This document shows positions 48,984-58,396 of a DNA stretch of 64,000 nucleotides, piece after piece. The translations under genes and the position numbers were made by a program. Origin of the DNA: Gemmatimonadota bacterium (lineage in GTDB: Bacteria > Gemmatimonadota > Gemmatimonadetes > Longimicrobiales > Gaopeijiaceae); NCBI GenBank assembly GCA_029879725.1, contig JAOUPR010000003.1, forward strand, positions 23,776 through 87,775, written 5' to 3'. The notes below the pieces were generated by a model, which saw nothing but the letters and a program-made list of their open reading frames with translations, was not told the origin of the DNA and ran no database searches. Numbering within the stretch: position 1 is the stretch's first letter; each line of letters starts with the position of its first letter.

Positions 48984-50021
48984 ATGTCGAGACGCTTCTC
49001 CACGACCGCACTTCGCGCCCCCGTGCTCATCGCGGCCTTCGCGGGGGTCTCGGCCTGCGCACAGGGCGCGGCCGACGCCACCGACGAAGTTTCCTACACC
49101 GCGGCCGACTCCGCCTGGGGTGCGCTCCCCGACGGACGCGCCTACGGGGCCGTCAGCGCCATCTATCCCACTCCCGACGGGATGGGGATCTGGGTGGCCG
49201 AGCGATGCGGCGCCAACCTCTGCGTGGACAGCGACGTGAACCCCGTCATGCTCTTCGACCTCGACGGGAATCTGGTCCGCAGCTTCGGCGCCGGGATGAT
49301 CGCGTGGCCCCATGGGATGTTCGTGGGCGACGACGGGAACGTGTGGGTCGCCGACGCGGTGGGATACGCCCCGGTGCCCGAAGGATGGGGACACGTGATC
49401 TACGAGTTCAGCCCGGAAGGGGAACTCCTCAGGACGCTGGGAAGGAAGGGTGTGGCGGGATCCGGCGAGGACACCTTCACCAAGCCGTCCGACGTCCTGG
49501 TGGCGCCCGACGGAAGCATCTTCGTGGCCGACGGGCACGACGCGGGCGGCAACAACCGCATCGTGAAGCTGGCAGCCGACGGGAGCTTCCTCCTGGCGTG
49601 GGGAGAGACGGGAGAGGCCGACGGGGAGTTCCAGGATCCCCACGCGCTGGCCATGGACTCGCAGGGCCGCCTCTTCGTGGGCGACCGGGGGAACTCCCGC
49701 ATCCAGATCTTCGACCAGGACGGCAACCACCTGGAGACGTGGACCCACTTCGGACGCCCCAGCGGGCTCTTCATCGACGACCACGACGTTCTCTACGCGG
49801 CGGACTCGGAGTCCAACACCCGCCGCAATCCGGGAGTGACCCGGGGGATCACCATCGGGAGCGCGCGCACCGGAGAGGTCACCACCTTCATCCCCGACCC
49901 CGAGCCCGATCCCGACAACTCGGGTACCAGCGGCGCGGAGGGGATCGCCGTGGACGCCCACGGGAACCTCTACGGCGCCGAGGTCGGTCCGCAGACCGTC
50001 CGCAAGTACGTGAGGAACTGA
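48984..50021 (+). CDS. NHL-repeat beta-propeller lipoprotein
   Basis: Product 345 aa from the ATG at 48984 (GAGG 9 nt upstream; the frame runs further up without similarity). A lipoprotein signal (APVLIAAFAGVSAC, C at about 25) is followed by repeated propeller blades of the NHL type: NLVRSFGAGMIAWPHGMFVGDDGNVWVAD, KPSDVLVAPDGSIFVADGH, DPHALAMDSQGRLFVGDRGNSRIQIFD, and EGIAVDAHGNLYGAEVG. Such proteins act as binding scaffolds or lyase-like enzymes; no catalytic residues can be assigned here. Confidence 0.85.
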   Translation: MSRRFSTTALRAPVLIAAFAGVSACAQGAADATDEVSYTAADSAWGALPDGRAYGAVSAIYPTPDGMGIWVAERCGANLCVDSDVNPVMLFDLDGNLVRSFGAGMIAWPHGMFVGDDGNVWVADAVGYAPVPEGWGHVIYEFSPEGELLRTLGRKGVAGSGEDTFTKPSDVLVAPDGSIFVADGHDAGGNNRIVKLAADGSFLLAWGETGEADGEFQDPHALAMDSQGRLFVGDRGNSRIQIFDQDGNHLETWTHFGRPSGLFIDDHDVLYAADSESNTRRNPGVTRGITIGSARTGEVTTFIPDPEPDPDNSGTSGAEGIAVDAHGNLYGAEVGPQTVRKYVRN

Positions 50022-50022
50022 G

Positions 50023-51480
50023 ATGGGTCCGCGCCCGACGAGGATCGCCCGGCTGGCGATCCTCTTGGCCACGACCGCGGGGGGTCCGCTCTCCGCCCAG
50101 GACGCCGGACGGCCCGGTCCCCCCACGGACCCCCAGCGCGTGGCCGTGGACGCCGTGTTCGCCGACGTGTCCGGCTCCGACTCGCCGGGGTGCGCGCTGG
50201 GTATCCTCCAGGACGGCCGACCCGTGCTCCAGAAGGGATACGGCATGGCCGACCTGGAACGGGGCGTCCCCATCGGCCCGGCGACGGTGTTTCGCACGGG
50301 GTCGGTATCCAAACAGTTCACCGCGGCGGTGATCGCGCTCCTGGCGCTGGACGGGACCGTGGACCTCGACGCCCCGGTGCGTGCGTACGTCCCCGAACTC
50401 CCTTCCTACTCGCCCGAAGTGACGGTCCGCCAACTCGTCCACCATACGTCGGGGGTGCGCGACTATCTCACCCTGGCGGATCTGCGTGGGCTGCGGGCCC
50501 TGGATTTCTACACGCCCGAGGAGAGCATCGAGCTCATCACGCGCCAGGCCGAGACCAACTTCCCCGCGGGATCCCAGTACCTCTACTCCAACTCGGGATA
50601 TCTCCTCCTCACCGCGATCGTCGAACGGACCACGGGGAAGAGCCTCCGCGAGGTGGCGCGGGAACGTCTGTTCGAGCCGTTGGGGATGGGCCACACCCTC
50701 TTCCTCGACGACCACACCGAGGTGGTGCCCCGGCGGGCCATGGGATACTCGCCCCACGAGGGCGGCGCGTTCCGGATCGACATGACCACCCTGGATCACG
50801 TCGGAGACGGCGGCGTCCACACCTCCATCGAAGACCTCGCCCGGTGGGAGGCCAACTTCGTCGACCCCACGGTGGGAGGGGAGGCGTTCCTCGAGACGAT
50901 CCTGACCCGCGGCGTCCTCACCGGTGGCGACACCATCCCCTACGCCATGGGAGTAGGCCACGGAACGGATCGGGGGCTCGCCACCGTGGAGCACGGAGGG
51001 TCGTTCGTGGGCTTCCGCGCCCATACCCTGCGCTTCCCCGACACCGGGACCGCGGTCCACGTCCTCTGCAATCGGTCCGACGGGGCGCCGGGCCGGCGGG
51101 CCCACGCCGTCGCCGGGGTCCTCCTCGGGTCCTTCATGGATCCGGTGACCGCGGAGACGGAGGCCCGGCCGGACGACGACGAGGGGGAGCGGAACGCGGC
51201 GCGTGCGGACATCCCCGACTTCGCCTCCGTCGTCGGATCGTACTACGGAGAGGAACTGGACGTCACGTACCACGTCACCCTGGATCCGGGCGGTGTCGCC
51301 GTCCGGGCCGGCCCCACCCGATGGACCCTGTCTCCCGTTCCCGGAGTCGACGCCGTGGCGTCGGACGCCGGGATCCGTCTCCGCTTCGTACGGGACGCGT
51401 CCGGCGCGGTGACCGGATTCCTGGTCGACGCGGGGCGGGTGCAGAACCTCCGCTTCGTGCGCACCGAGCCTATCCACTGA
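50023..51480 (+). CDS. Secreted serine hydrolase, class C beta-lactamase fold
   Basis: Signal peptide (LAILLATTAGGPLSAQ) then a beta-lactamase/penicillin-binding-type domain (485 aa in total). The nucleophile motif is S94-V-S-K97 in FRTGSVSKQF, the second motif Y188-S-N in YLYSNSGY, and HGGS takes the place of KTG. A C-terminal beta-rich domain (about 400-485) follows. Family members include esterases, D-aminopeptidases and peptidases; beta-lactam resistance is not implied. Starts 1 nt after the propeller gene, so co-transcribed. Confidence 0.88.
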   Translation: MGPRPTRIARLAILLATTAGGPLSAQDAGRPGPPTDPQRVAVDAVFADVSGSDSPGCALGILQDGRPVLQKGYGMADLERGVPIGPATVFRTGSVSKQFTAAVIALLALDGTVDLDAPVRAYVPELPSYSPEVTVRQLVHHTSGVRDYLTLADLRGLRALDFYTPEESIELITRQAETNFPAGSQYLYSNSGYLLLTAIVERTTGKSLREVARERLFEPLGMGHTLFLDDHTEVVPRRAMGYSPHEGGAFRIDMTTLDHVGDGGVHTSIEDLARWEANFVDPTVGGEAFLETILTRGVLTGGDTIPYAMGVGHGTDRGLATVEHGGSFVGFRAHTLRFPDTGTAVHVLCNRSDGAPGRRAHAVAGVLLGSFMDPVTAETEARPDDDEGERNAARADIPDFASVVGSYYGEELDVTYHVTLDPGGVAVRAGPTRWTLSPVPGVDAVASDAGIRLRFVRDASGAVTGFLVDAGRVQNLRFVRTEPIH

Positions 51481-51516
51481 TCCCCGACTCCCGATCCCCA
51501 ACTCCCCGGAGCCCCC

Positions 51517-52191
51517 ATGAAACCGTCCGCCATCCTCTGCGCCACCCTCGTGGCGATCCTGCCCCATACCGCCGCCGCCCAGAGCGCCAAGATGAGCTTC
51601 TTCATCACCAGCCACGGTCCCGGAGACGGCGCCAACCTCGGCGGCCTGGAGGGAGCCGACCTCCACTGCGAAACGCTGGCGTACGCCCAGGGCGCCGGAG
51701 GTCTGGGATGGCGCGCCTATCTCAGCACCACGGCCACCGAGAGCACCGACGCCGTGAACGCCCGTGACCGCGTCGGGTCGGGACCGTGGTACAACCATCA
51801 GGGCGTTCTGGTGGCCCGCGACGTCACAGACCTCCACTCCGAAGAGAACGGTCTCACCAAGGAAGCCTCCCTCACCGAGAAGGGAGCGATGGTCAACGGC
51901 CGCGGGGATACTCCCAACCGCCACGACGTCCTGACCGGATCGCAGCTCGACGGCACCGCCTTCTCCGGGGCGGACGACACCACCTGCTCCAACTGGACCA
52001 GCAACGGCGAGGGAAGCGCCCGCGTGGGGCACCACGACCGCCAGGGAGGGGGTGAGCACCCGACCTCGTGGAATTCCGCCCACGGTTCCCGCGGATGCGG
52101 GCAGGAAGACCTCCAGGGCACCGGCGGGGACGGTCTCTTCTACTGCTTCGCCACGGACGCAGGACTCTCGGAGATGCCCTTCGACCGATAG
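51517..52191 (+). CDS. Secreted DUF1554-type lectin-like protein
   Basis: Signal peptide (ILCATLVAILPHTAAAQ), mature part about 203 aa. The sequence MSFFITSHGPGDGANLGGLEGADLHCETLAYAQGAGGLGWRAYLSTTATES, then GPWYNHQGVLVARDV and repeated cysteines (HCE, TTCSNW, RGCGQ, YCFATD), follow the C-type-lectin-like DUF1554 pattern found in secreted proteins of environmental bacteria and Leptospira. Four or five cysteines could form disulfides. Probably extracytoplasmic; ligand unknown. Last of a three-gene same-direction set. Confidence 0.75.
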   Translation: MKPSAILCATLVAILPHTAAAQSAKMSFFITSHGPGDGANLGGLEGADLHCETLAYAQGAGGLGWRAYLSTTATESTDAVNARDRVGSGPWYNHQGVLVARDVTDLHSEENGLTKEASLTEKGAMVNGRGDTPNRHDVLTGSQLDGTAFSGADDTTCSNWTSNGEGSARVGHHDRQGGGEHPTSWNSAHGSRGCGQEDLQGTGGDGLFYCFATDAGLSEMPFDR

Positions 52192-52231
52192 GGACGCTCC
52201 GCCCGCGGCACGGGCGGAGCGCCGTCCGGCC

Positions 52232-52624
52232 TCACCCGTGCCGCGCCTGGTTGGAGCGGATGGCCTCGGCGAAGAAGTCGGCCAGCCCCTCCGCCCGCTC
52301 GTCGTAGTGGGCGCGGAAGCGGGGGTCCGCGGTGTACATCTCCGCCAGCCCGGCGTGCATGGCGTGGCTGCACGGGTAGAACCAGCGGTCGATGTGCAGG
52401 CGGGCCTCCTCGGCCAGGTCCATGGCCGAGACCCCGCCGGGTTCACCCCCGGACGTCATGACGGCCGCCATGCGCGCCTCGATGTCTTCCACCTCGCCGG
52501 CGATGGTGGCCCTGTCCGCGTCGGTGTGCTTCGGCGCCCTGCGCCTGGACTCCCGGTAGGCGTCGGTGTCGCCCCATCGCTCGCGGGCCTCTTTCTCGTA
52601 GGGATTCCCCTCTGCTCCGGCCAT
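52232..52624 (-). CDS. Stand-alone TipAS drug-binding domain protein
   Basis: Product 130 aa, entirely a TipAS domain: PYEKEARERWGDTDAYRESRRRAPKHTDADRATIAGEVEDIEARMAAVM, MDLAEEARLHIDRWFYPCSHAMHAGLAEMYTADPRFRAHYDERAEGLADFFAEAI. In TipA this all-helical domain traps thiopeptide antibiotics and is fused to a MerR-type DNA-binding domain; here that part is absent. The upstream DNA still has a MerR-type operator, so a separate regulator is likely. AGGAG lies before the ATG. Confidence 0.88.
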   Translation of the reverse strand: MAGAEGNPYEKEARERWGDTDAYRESRRRAPKHTDADRATIAGEVEDIEARMAAVMTSGGEPGGVSAMDLAEEARLHIDRWFYPCSHAMHAGLAEMYTADPRFRAHYDERAEGLADFFAEAIRSNQARHG

Positions 52625-52668
52625 GATCGTGCTCTCCTGAATCGGGAAGAAATGCCACCCACGAGGGA

Positions 52669-52699
52669 AGGGTAGAACCTCACGCTACGTGAGGTGCAA
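52669..52699 (-). promoter_or_regulatory. MerR-type promoter/operator of the TipAS gene
   Basis: On the minus strand TTGCAC (52699-52694) and TACCCT (52674-52669) are separated by 19 bp, the long spacer typical of MerR-regulated promoters. A perfect inverted repeat ACCTCACGTAGCGTGAGGT (52695-52677) fills the spacer. Confidence 0.7.
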
Positions 52700-52709
52700 G
52701 AGGTCCGTC

Positions 52710-54092
52710 TCAGTCCGCCCCCGCCTCCCCGCCGGCGCCCCCCGCCGCCCACCGATCGAGGTAGGGCCGGAGCCCCCACCCCACTCCCCCGGCGATGAGG
52801 AGGAGCATCACCCCGCGGATCACCGCCGCGAGGTACGCGGGGCTCGACGTCGGTAGCGCCAATGGATACGCCATGAAGGTGACGGCCCGCTCGGTCAGCC
52901 AGTGCCACGCCACATGGCCGACCAGCACCGACGCCACCACCGTGACCAGGCGCTCGTTCCCCACCCGCCGGTGCAGGAAAGCGAGAAGGGGAAGCGCCGC
53001 GACCAGGAGGAGAAGCTGGCCGGCCTCCACCCCCACGTTGAAGGCCAGGAGGGAGGTCACCAGGTGGCGTCCGGCGAACTGGAGCGTCTCCCTCAGAGCG
53101 AAGGAGAACCCGAAGCCGTGTACGAGTCCGAACCCGAAGGCCAGGGCCCACCGCCGCTCCACTCCCACGCCGAGGACGTTCTCGATCGCCATGAACACGA
53201 TGGAGAGGGCGATGAGCGCCTCCACCAGCGGAGGAAACCACCCGCCCGCGGGCGCCATCCCCAGCGCCGACGCCCCCAGGGTGATGGAATGGGCCACCGT
53301 GAATCCCGTCACCACCGACACCAGGACACGAAACCGGCGAATCGGAAGGAGGAGGCAGAGGAGGAAGAGAATGTGGTCCACCCCACCCAGGATGTGGAGG
53401 AATCCGGACGCCGTGAAGCCCGCCGCGGCGTGGTACCACCGCGGGTCGAGCCGTACCAGCCCGGGATCACCGGAGTACCGGAACACTCGGTCGGTGCCGT
53501 CGGGGAGAACGAAATGGAGCACGGTGACCGTGCGTACCCCCAGGTGGGCGAGACGGGGAGCCAGCGACACGGCCGCCCCGGCATCGCCCAATGGATACTC
53601 CAGGAGCACGTCCATCACCGCCTGCTGCCACACCAGCTCCACCGACGGGTCCAGGGGTGGGCCGAGAACGTGCTCCAACGCCGTCTCGTAGGAAGAAAAC
53701 GAGGGGTCCGAGGGAAGGGAAATACGCACCCCGGCCAGCGTTCCGTCTCCCAACGCGTCACCGTTCCCGAACAGCGTCAGGTAATCCGCGACCCACATCC
53801 GGGCGGCGTCCCGGAGCAGCGGGTCACTCCGCGACAGGTCCAGATACCCCGGGGGCCGCGTCGGGAACTCCATGTCCCGCATGGACTCAAGGGGTACCCG
53901 CACCAGGACCCGGAGGCGCGACCCCTCCGGCTTGACGAACATCCGGACCACCACGTCGGCGGGGATCTCGTGGGCGGACGCCTCGTGCGCCGAGAACGTC
54001 GGCATGGAAAGGAGCACGGCCACGACGAGCGAGCCCGCGATCCCCCTCCGCGGGAGCCTCGTCGGACCCCCGTACCCACCTTCCTCTGCCAC
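52710..54092 (-). CDS. HupE/UreJ-family membrane protein with extracytoplasmic domain
   Basis: Product 460 aa: signal peptide (SLVVAVLLSMPTFSAHEASA), an about 190-residue beta-rich periplasmic part, then six to seven membrane helices of the HupE/UreJ_2 type, beginning with the hallmark GFLHILGGVDHILFLLCLLLPIRRFR and including FTVAHSITLGASAL and FGLVHGFGFSFAL. Conserved H and D in the helices suggest metal handling; relatives are linked to nickel or cobalt uptake, yet no urease or hydrogenase gene is in the window. Substrate open. Confidence 0.85.
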   Translation of the reverse strand: MAEEGGYGGPTRLPRRGIAGSLVVAVLLSMPTFSAHEASAHEIPADVVVRMFVKPEGSRLRVLVRVPLESMRDMEFPTRPPGYLDLSRSDPLLRDAARMWVADYLTLFGNGDALGDGTLAGVRISLPSDPSFSSYETALEHVLGPPLDPSVELVWQQAVMDVLLEYPLGDAGAAVSLAPRLAHLGVRTVTVLHFVLPDGTDRVFRYSGDPGLVRLDPRWYHAAAGFTASGFLHILGGVDHILFLLCLLLPIRRFRVLVSVVTGFTVAHSITLGASALGMAPAGGWFPPLVEALIALSIVFMAIENVLGVGVERRWALAFGFGLVHGFGFSFALRETLQFAGRHLVTSLLAFNVGVEAGQLLLLVAALPLLAFLHRRVGNERLVTVVASVLVGHVAWHWLTERAVTFMAYPLALPTSSPAYLAAVIRGVMLLLIAGGVGWGLRPYLDRWAAGGAGGEAGAD

Positions 54093-54247
54093 CGCCGTCC
54101 TCCCGGAATCGCGTGCTGGGATCGCCGCACGGCTGGCGGCGAAGCATCAAGATGATTACCCTGGTCGCCGCTGGCTGACAAGGATGCGGCGAGGCTGCGC
54201 CCCGAGCGGGAACGAAGGCCTCACCTCGGTCATGGGAGAGAGACGAG

Positions 54248-55420
54248 ATGAATCGGAATCCGGGATTGTGGCTGGCCCTGGTGGTCGCCATCGGAACCCT
54301 CGGCTTCGTGCAGGGAGCGCTGGAGCGCTCCGCACACCATGCGCCCGAAGTGCCCCTCTTCGAGGTCGATCCCTTCTGGCCTCAACCCCTCCCCAACCAC
54401 TGGATACTCGGATCGGCCATCGGGGTGGGGGTGGACTCCCGCGACCACGTGTACGTGATCCATCGGAGGGAGAGCTTCAACGAGCGGACCGAGATCGGAG
54501 CGGCCACGGATCCGGTCACCTCCTCCTGCTGCATCCCGGCTCCCAACATCCTCGAGTTCGATCCCGAGGGGAATCTGGTGGGGTACTTCGGCGGTCCCAG
54601 CGACGAGTACGACTGGCCCACCTCCAATCACGGGATCACCGTGGATCCCATGGACAACATCTGGATCGGAGGGAACGGCCCGCGCGACTCCCACATCCTG
54701 AAGTTCACCCGGGACGGCGAGTTCCTCATGCAGATCGGCGCCCCGGACCAGGCGGCGGACAGCCACAGCAAGGATCACTTCGGCCGTGTCGCGAAGATCT
54801 CCTTCGACGCCACCGGACACGAGGCCTACGTGGCCGACGGGTACGGAAACAAGCGCGTGGCGGTCCTGGATGCCGCCACCGGCGAGTTCAAGCGGTACTG
54901 GGGCGCGTACGGGAATCCGCCCTCCGACGAAGACCTGGGCCGTTACGACCCCGACGCCCCGCTTGCGCAGCAGTTCCGCAACCCGGTCCACTGCGCCGAG
55001 CCGTCCAACGACGGGCTGGTGTACGTGTGCGACCGACCCAACGATCGCATCCAGGTGTTCCGCACCGACGGCTCGTTCGTGACGGAGAAGATCATCGCGC
55101 CGCGCACGTTGGGTGACGGATCCACGTGGGACATCGCGTTCTCACGCGATCCCGAGCAGCGCTTCATGTTCGTGGCCGACGGCAAGAACGAGAAGGTATA
55201 CGTCCTTCTCCGCGAGACGCTGGAGATCCTCACCAGCTTCGGTGACGGGGGCCGGCAGCCCGGGCAGTTCTTCGCCGTTCACAGCATAGCCACCGACTCC
55301 CGCGGCAACATCTACACGACGGAGACCTACGAAGGGAAACGCGTGCAGAAGTTCACCTTCCTGGGAATGGGACCGGCGCCGGCCGCCGATCAGGGCACGG
55401 TGTGGCCCCGCCGGGACTGA
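54248..55420 (+). CDS. Membrane-anchored NHL/6-bladed beta-propeller protein
   Basis: Product 390 aa with one N-terminal hydrophobic helix (LWLALVVAIGTLGFVQGAL) that is either a signal anchor or uncleaved signal. Propeller blades follow: HGITVDPMDNIWIGGNGPRDSHILKFTRDGEFLMQIG, GHEAYVADGYGNKRVAVLDAATGEFKRYWG, VHCAEPSNDGLVYVCDRPNDRIQVFRTDG, IATDSRGNIYTTETYEGKRVQKF. A CC pair (SSCCIPAP) lies in the first blade. The layout resembles secreted peptidyl-amidating lyase-like propellers, without assignable active residues. A good GA-rich ribosome-binding site precedes the ATG. Confidence 0.82.
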   Translation: MNRNPGLWLALVVAIGTLGFVQGALERSAHHAPEVPLFEVDPFWPQPLPNHWILGSAIGVGVDSRDHVYVIHRRESFNERTEIGAATDPVTSSCCIPAPNILEFDPEGNLVGYFGGPSDEYDWPTSNHGITVDPMDNIWIGGNGPRDSHILKFTRDGEFLMQIGAPDQAADSHSKDHFGRVAKISFDATGHEAYVADGYGNKRVAVLDAATGEFKRYWGAYGNPPSDEDLGRYDPDAPLAQQFRNPVHCAEPSNDGLVYVCDRPNDRIQVFRTDGSFVTEKIIAPRTLGDGSTWDIAFSRDPEQRFMFVADGKNEKVYVLLRETLEILTSFGDGGRQPGQFFAVHSIATDSRGNIYTTETYEGKRVQKFTFLGMGPAPAADQGTVWPRRD

Positions 55421-55427
55421 CGACGAC

Positions 55428-56402
55428 TCAGTCTCCCAGGATGTAGCCGAACATCAGCGGCGCCACGATGCTGGCGTCGGAGTTGACGTTGAAGCGCGGG
55501 GTGTCCCGGGCCAGCTTCCCCCAGGTGATCTTCTCGTTGGCCGGGGCCCCGGAGTACCCTCCGTACGAAGCCTGGGCATCCGTGATCTGGGCGAAGTAGC
55601 CCCAGAACGGCACCTCGGTCTGGAGATCCTGGATGATGCAGGGGACGGTGCAGATGGCGAAGTCCCCGGCGATGCCCCCACCGATCTGGAAGAACCCGAC
55701 CGAGGGGCGCTCCCCACCTCCGTGGTTCTCCATGTACCATTCGATGAGCGACTGGAACTGTTCCGTTCCCGTCTTCACACAGAGGTGGTCGGGCACGTTC
55801 CCCATCATCACGTTGGCGGCGAACATGTTCCCCGTGGTGGAATCCTCCCACCCCGGTGAGAACACGGGCACGCCCATCTCCTTCGCGGCGAACATCCAGG
55901 AATGGGACGAGTCCACCTGGAAGTGTTGAGCCAGCGTCGGGTCCTCCAGGACATTCCACAGGTGCTCCGCGGGCGTCCTCCGCTCCCCGGCCTCGCTCGC
56001 CGATCTCCACGCCGTCACGAGACGCTTCTCCAGGTGCCGCATCACCGTTTCCGGAATGCACGTGTCGGTGACGCGGTTCATCCCCCGGTCGTAGAGGGCC
56101 TGCTCGTCATCGGCGGAGAGCTCCCGCCAGGAGGGGATGATCTCGTACTCGGCGTTGGCCAGGAGGTTGAAGACGTCCTCCTCCAGGTTGGCCCCCGTGC
56201 ACGAGATGGCGTGGACCTTCCCGGCCCGGATCATACGGGCCAGGATGATCCCCAACTCACCGGTGGACATGGCGCCGGCCAGAGACACGAGCATCTTCCC
56301 GCCGGCGGCGAGGTGGTCTTCGTATGCCCGGGCCGCCCACAACGCCTCGCGGGCGTTGAAGTGCCGGAAGTGATGATCCATGAAATCGCGGACGCTGCCC
56401 AC
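55428..56402 (-). CDS. Bacterial deoxyhypusine synthase-like enzyme
   Basis: Product 324 aa. NAD- and spermidine-binding motifs of the family are visible: GGKMLVSLAGAMSTGELG, ISCTGANLEEDVFN, VPVFSPGWEDSTTG, FFQIGGGIAGDF. The catalytic lysine of eukaryotic deoxyhypusine synthase is kept as K296 in ITWGKLARD. Bacteria lack eIF5A, so the likely reaction is transfer of an aminobutyl group to putrescine (homospermidine) or another amine. The start is the GTG at 56402, with AGGAG 6 nt upstream, giving MGSVRDFMDHHFRHFNA like other bacterial members; the frame upstream lacks similarity. Confidence 0.88.
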   Translation of the reverse strand: MGSVRDFMDHHFRHFNAREALWAARAYEDHLAAGGKMLVSLAGAMSTGELGIILARMIRAGKVHAISCTGANLEEDVFNLLANAEYEIIPSWRELSADDEQALYDRGMNRVTDTCIPETVMRHLEKRLVTAWRSASEAGERRTPAEHLWNVLEDPTLAQHFQVDSSHSWMFAAKEMGVPVFSPGWEDSTTGNMFAANVMMGNVPDHLCVKTGTEQFQSLIEWYMENHGGGERPSVGFFQIGGGIAGDFAICTVPCIIQDLQTEVPFWGYFAQITDAQASYGGYSGAPANEKITWGKLARDTPRFNVNSDASIVAPLMFGYILGD

Positions 56403-56497
56403 CGCTGACTCCTGTGCCGTGCGAGGTTCGTCGTGAAGCACCACAAGAGTACACTCATCGCGCCCCGGAAAAAACCGGGGCAGGGGTAGATCTTCCG

Positions 56498-58327
56498 TCA
56501 GCGGCGGAGGGTCACTTCGTCGAGGAGCTCGAGGAGGTGCGGCAGATCCAGGGGCTTCCTCAGCACCGGGCACCCCGTCTTCTCCGCCAGACGGCAAACC
56601 TCGACGTGGTCGGGATCGCCGGTGACGATGATGGTGCGCTTCACCAGGTCCGGGAAATCGCGAATGATCTGGTTGAGGAACCAGTACCCCGACCCATCGG
56701 ACATCTTGAGGTCCGTCAGGACGATTTCGGGTGGGCGACTGACCGTGAGCTGCGCCAGGGCGCTGCGCCCGCTCCACGCCTCCCGCACGTCGAATCCCAC
56801 CTTCTCCAGGAAACGGCGGATCCCGCGGCGGATGCTCTCCTCATCGTCCACCACGAGGACCGACCGCGACCGCGAGAGGGTGATGGGCACGGGGCGGAAG
56901 CGCACCATGCTGTCCGGGTTCTGGAACGGGAACTCGGCCGCCACCACCATGGCTCCGTCCGACTGACGCCGGTCGGCCCAGATCCGTCCGCTGTGGGCCA
57001 CCACGATTCCCTGCGCCACGGCGAGACCCAGCCCGACCCGTCCCGACTTGGTGGAGAAGAAGGGCTCGAAGATCTTGTGCAGCCATTCCTCCCGCACGCC
57101 CGGGCCGGAATCCGCCACCCGCACCACCGCGCCGTCCTGGTGGCGGTCCACCACGAGCTCGATGAACCGGCGCTCCTCGTTGCCCACGGCCACCGCGTCC
57201 AGCGCGTTGTCGAGGAAGATCTCCAGCACCCGCCGGATCTGTATCGCGTCTCCGTGCACCGTGGGCATCCCCTCGGGCGTCGCCACGGTGAGCTCGACGC
57301 CCTCGCGGACGCAACGCCCCCTGTGTGCCTCCACCACTTCGTTCACGATGTCCACGATGGACACGCTGCGGCGCTCCAGCCTGACCTCACGGGAGAAGTC
57401 CTGCAGCGCTCCCGCGAAGGCCTTCGCACGGGTCAGTTCCTCCTGGACATCCCCGGGAACGCGGTCCAGACTCTTCGCGGCGTGGGCGGACAAGGCGGCC
57501 TCGACCCGCTCCAACGACTCACGGAACTCCAGGGACACGCTCGCCACCAACTCGCCGATCCCGGCCAGCCGGCGAGAGCGGTCCACCCGTTCCCGCCACT
57601 CGTACTCCACCGAGACGTCGCGTCCCGACACCAGCATCCCCAGCACCTTCCCGTGCCGGGGATCCCGATGGGGAGACACGTAGGTCCGGGCGGGGAACAC
57701 CTGTCCGTCCGTCCGCACGTGCCAGAGGGTCCCCCCCCAGTGATGCCCCGCCTCGATCTCCTCACGGAGGCTCCCGAGAACCTCCATGTTGATCTCGTCT
57801 TCCTGGAGGAGGTCGGTGAAGAGATGCCCCAGGACCTCCGCGTCGTTGCGGAAGTGGGTGCGGGAGAGCCCGGAGGAGTACCGGATGCGCCCGTGCGAAT
57901 CCACGACCACAACGAACTGGCCGGGAAGATTCTCCAGAAGGGTCTGGAGCTGGAGCGTCTCGGGACGTCCGCCCCGGGACTCGGTCATGTCCTGGAGGAA
58001 GAGGAGGATCCCGTCTACGCGCTCCGGGCCCTGGATGGGGACGGCCGAGACCGTCTGGACCCGGGTGACCGCGTCCCCGCGCTTGAAGCGGGCCGTCCAG
58101 CTCCGCTCGTTTCCTCCCAGGACCCGCAGGAAGATCTCCTTCACCCGATCCCGGTCCTCCGGCACCACCACGGCCAGGATGGGGCGCCCGACGATGCGGT
58201 CGTGCGCCATGGCGAGCGCCTTCTGTGCCTCCTCGTTCAGGTCCATGACCTGACCGTCCCGGTTCAGGACCAGAACCGCGTACGGCGCTTTGTGGAACAG
58301 GGCGTGGCTGGCTTCCGGTGTGGACAT
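56498..58327 (-). CDS. Two-PAS hybrid sensor protein lacking the phosphoacceptor histidine
   Basis: Soluble product, 609 aa: PAS (about 8-115), second PAS (126-240), dimerisation helix, ATPase domain and C-terminal receiver. The ATPase domain is complete (N374 in FLDNALDAV, DSGPGV, GLGLAVAQGIV) and the receiver has D539 (VLTDLKMSDGSG) and K in VLRKPLD. But the helix that should read HExxxP reads ASVSLEFRESL, with L266 where histidine belongs, so it cannot autophosphorylate in the usual way. An FliA-like promoter lies before it, suggesting a link with motility. ATG at 58327 with GGAG upstream. Confidence 0.86.
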   Translation of the reverse strand: MSTPEASHALFHKAPYAVLVLNRDGQVMDLNEEAQKALAMAHDRIVGRPILAVVVPEDRDRVKEIFLRVLGGNERSWTARFKRGDAVTRVQTVSAVPIQGPERVDGILLFLQDMTESRGGRPETLQLQTLLENLPGQFVVVVDSHGRIRYSSGLSRTHFRNDAEVLGHLFTDLLQEDEINMEVLGSLREEIEAGHHWGGTLWHVRTDGQVFPARTYVSPHRDPRHGKVLGMLVSGRDVSVEYEWRERVDRSRRLAGIGELVASVSLEFRESLERVEAALSAHAAKSLDRVPGDVQEELTRAKAFAGALQDFSREVRLERRSVSIVDIVNEVVEAHRGRCVREGVELTVATPEGMPTVHGDAIQIRRVLEIFLDNALDAVAVGNEERRFIELVVDRHQDGAVVRVADSGPGVREEWLHKIFEPFFSTKSGRVGLGLAVAQGIVVAHSGRIWADRRQSDGAMVVAAEFPFQNPDSMVRFRPVPITLSRSRSVLVVDDEESIRRGIRRFLEKVGFDVREAWSGRSALAQLTVSRPPEIVLTDLKMSDGSGYWFLNQIIRDFPDLVKRTIIVTGDPDHVEVCRLAEKTGCPVLRKPLDLPHLLELLDEVTLRR

Positions 58328-58396
58328 GTAGGAGACGCCTCCGCGCCGGACTTCGCCGGGCGGGGTTTGAAGTGGACGACCATGGTTCACCTTTGA

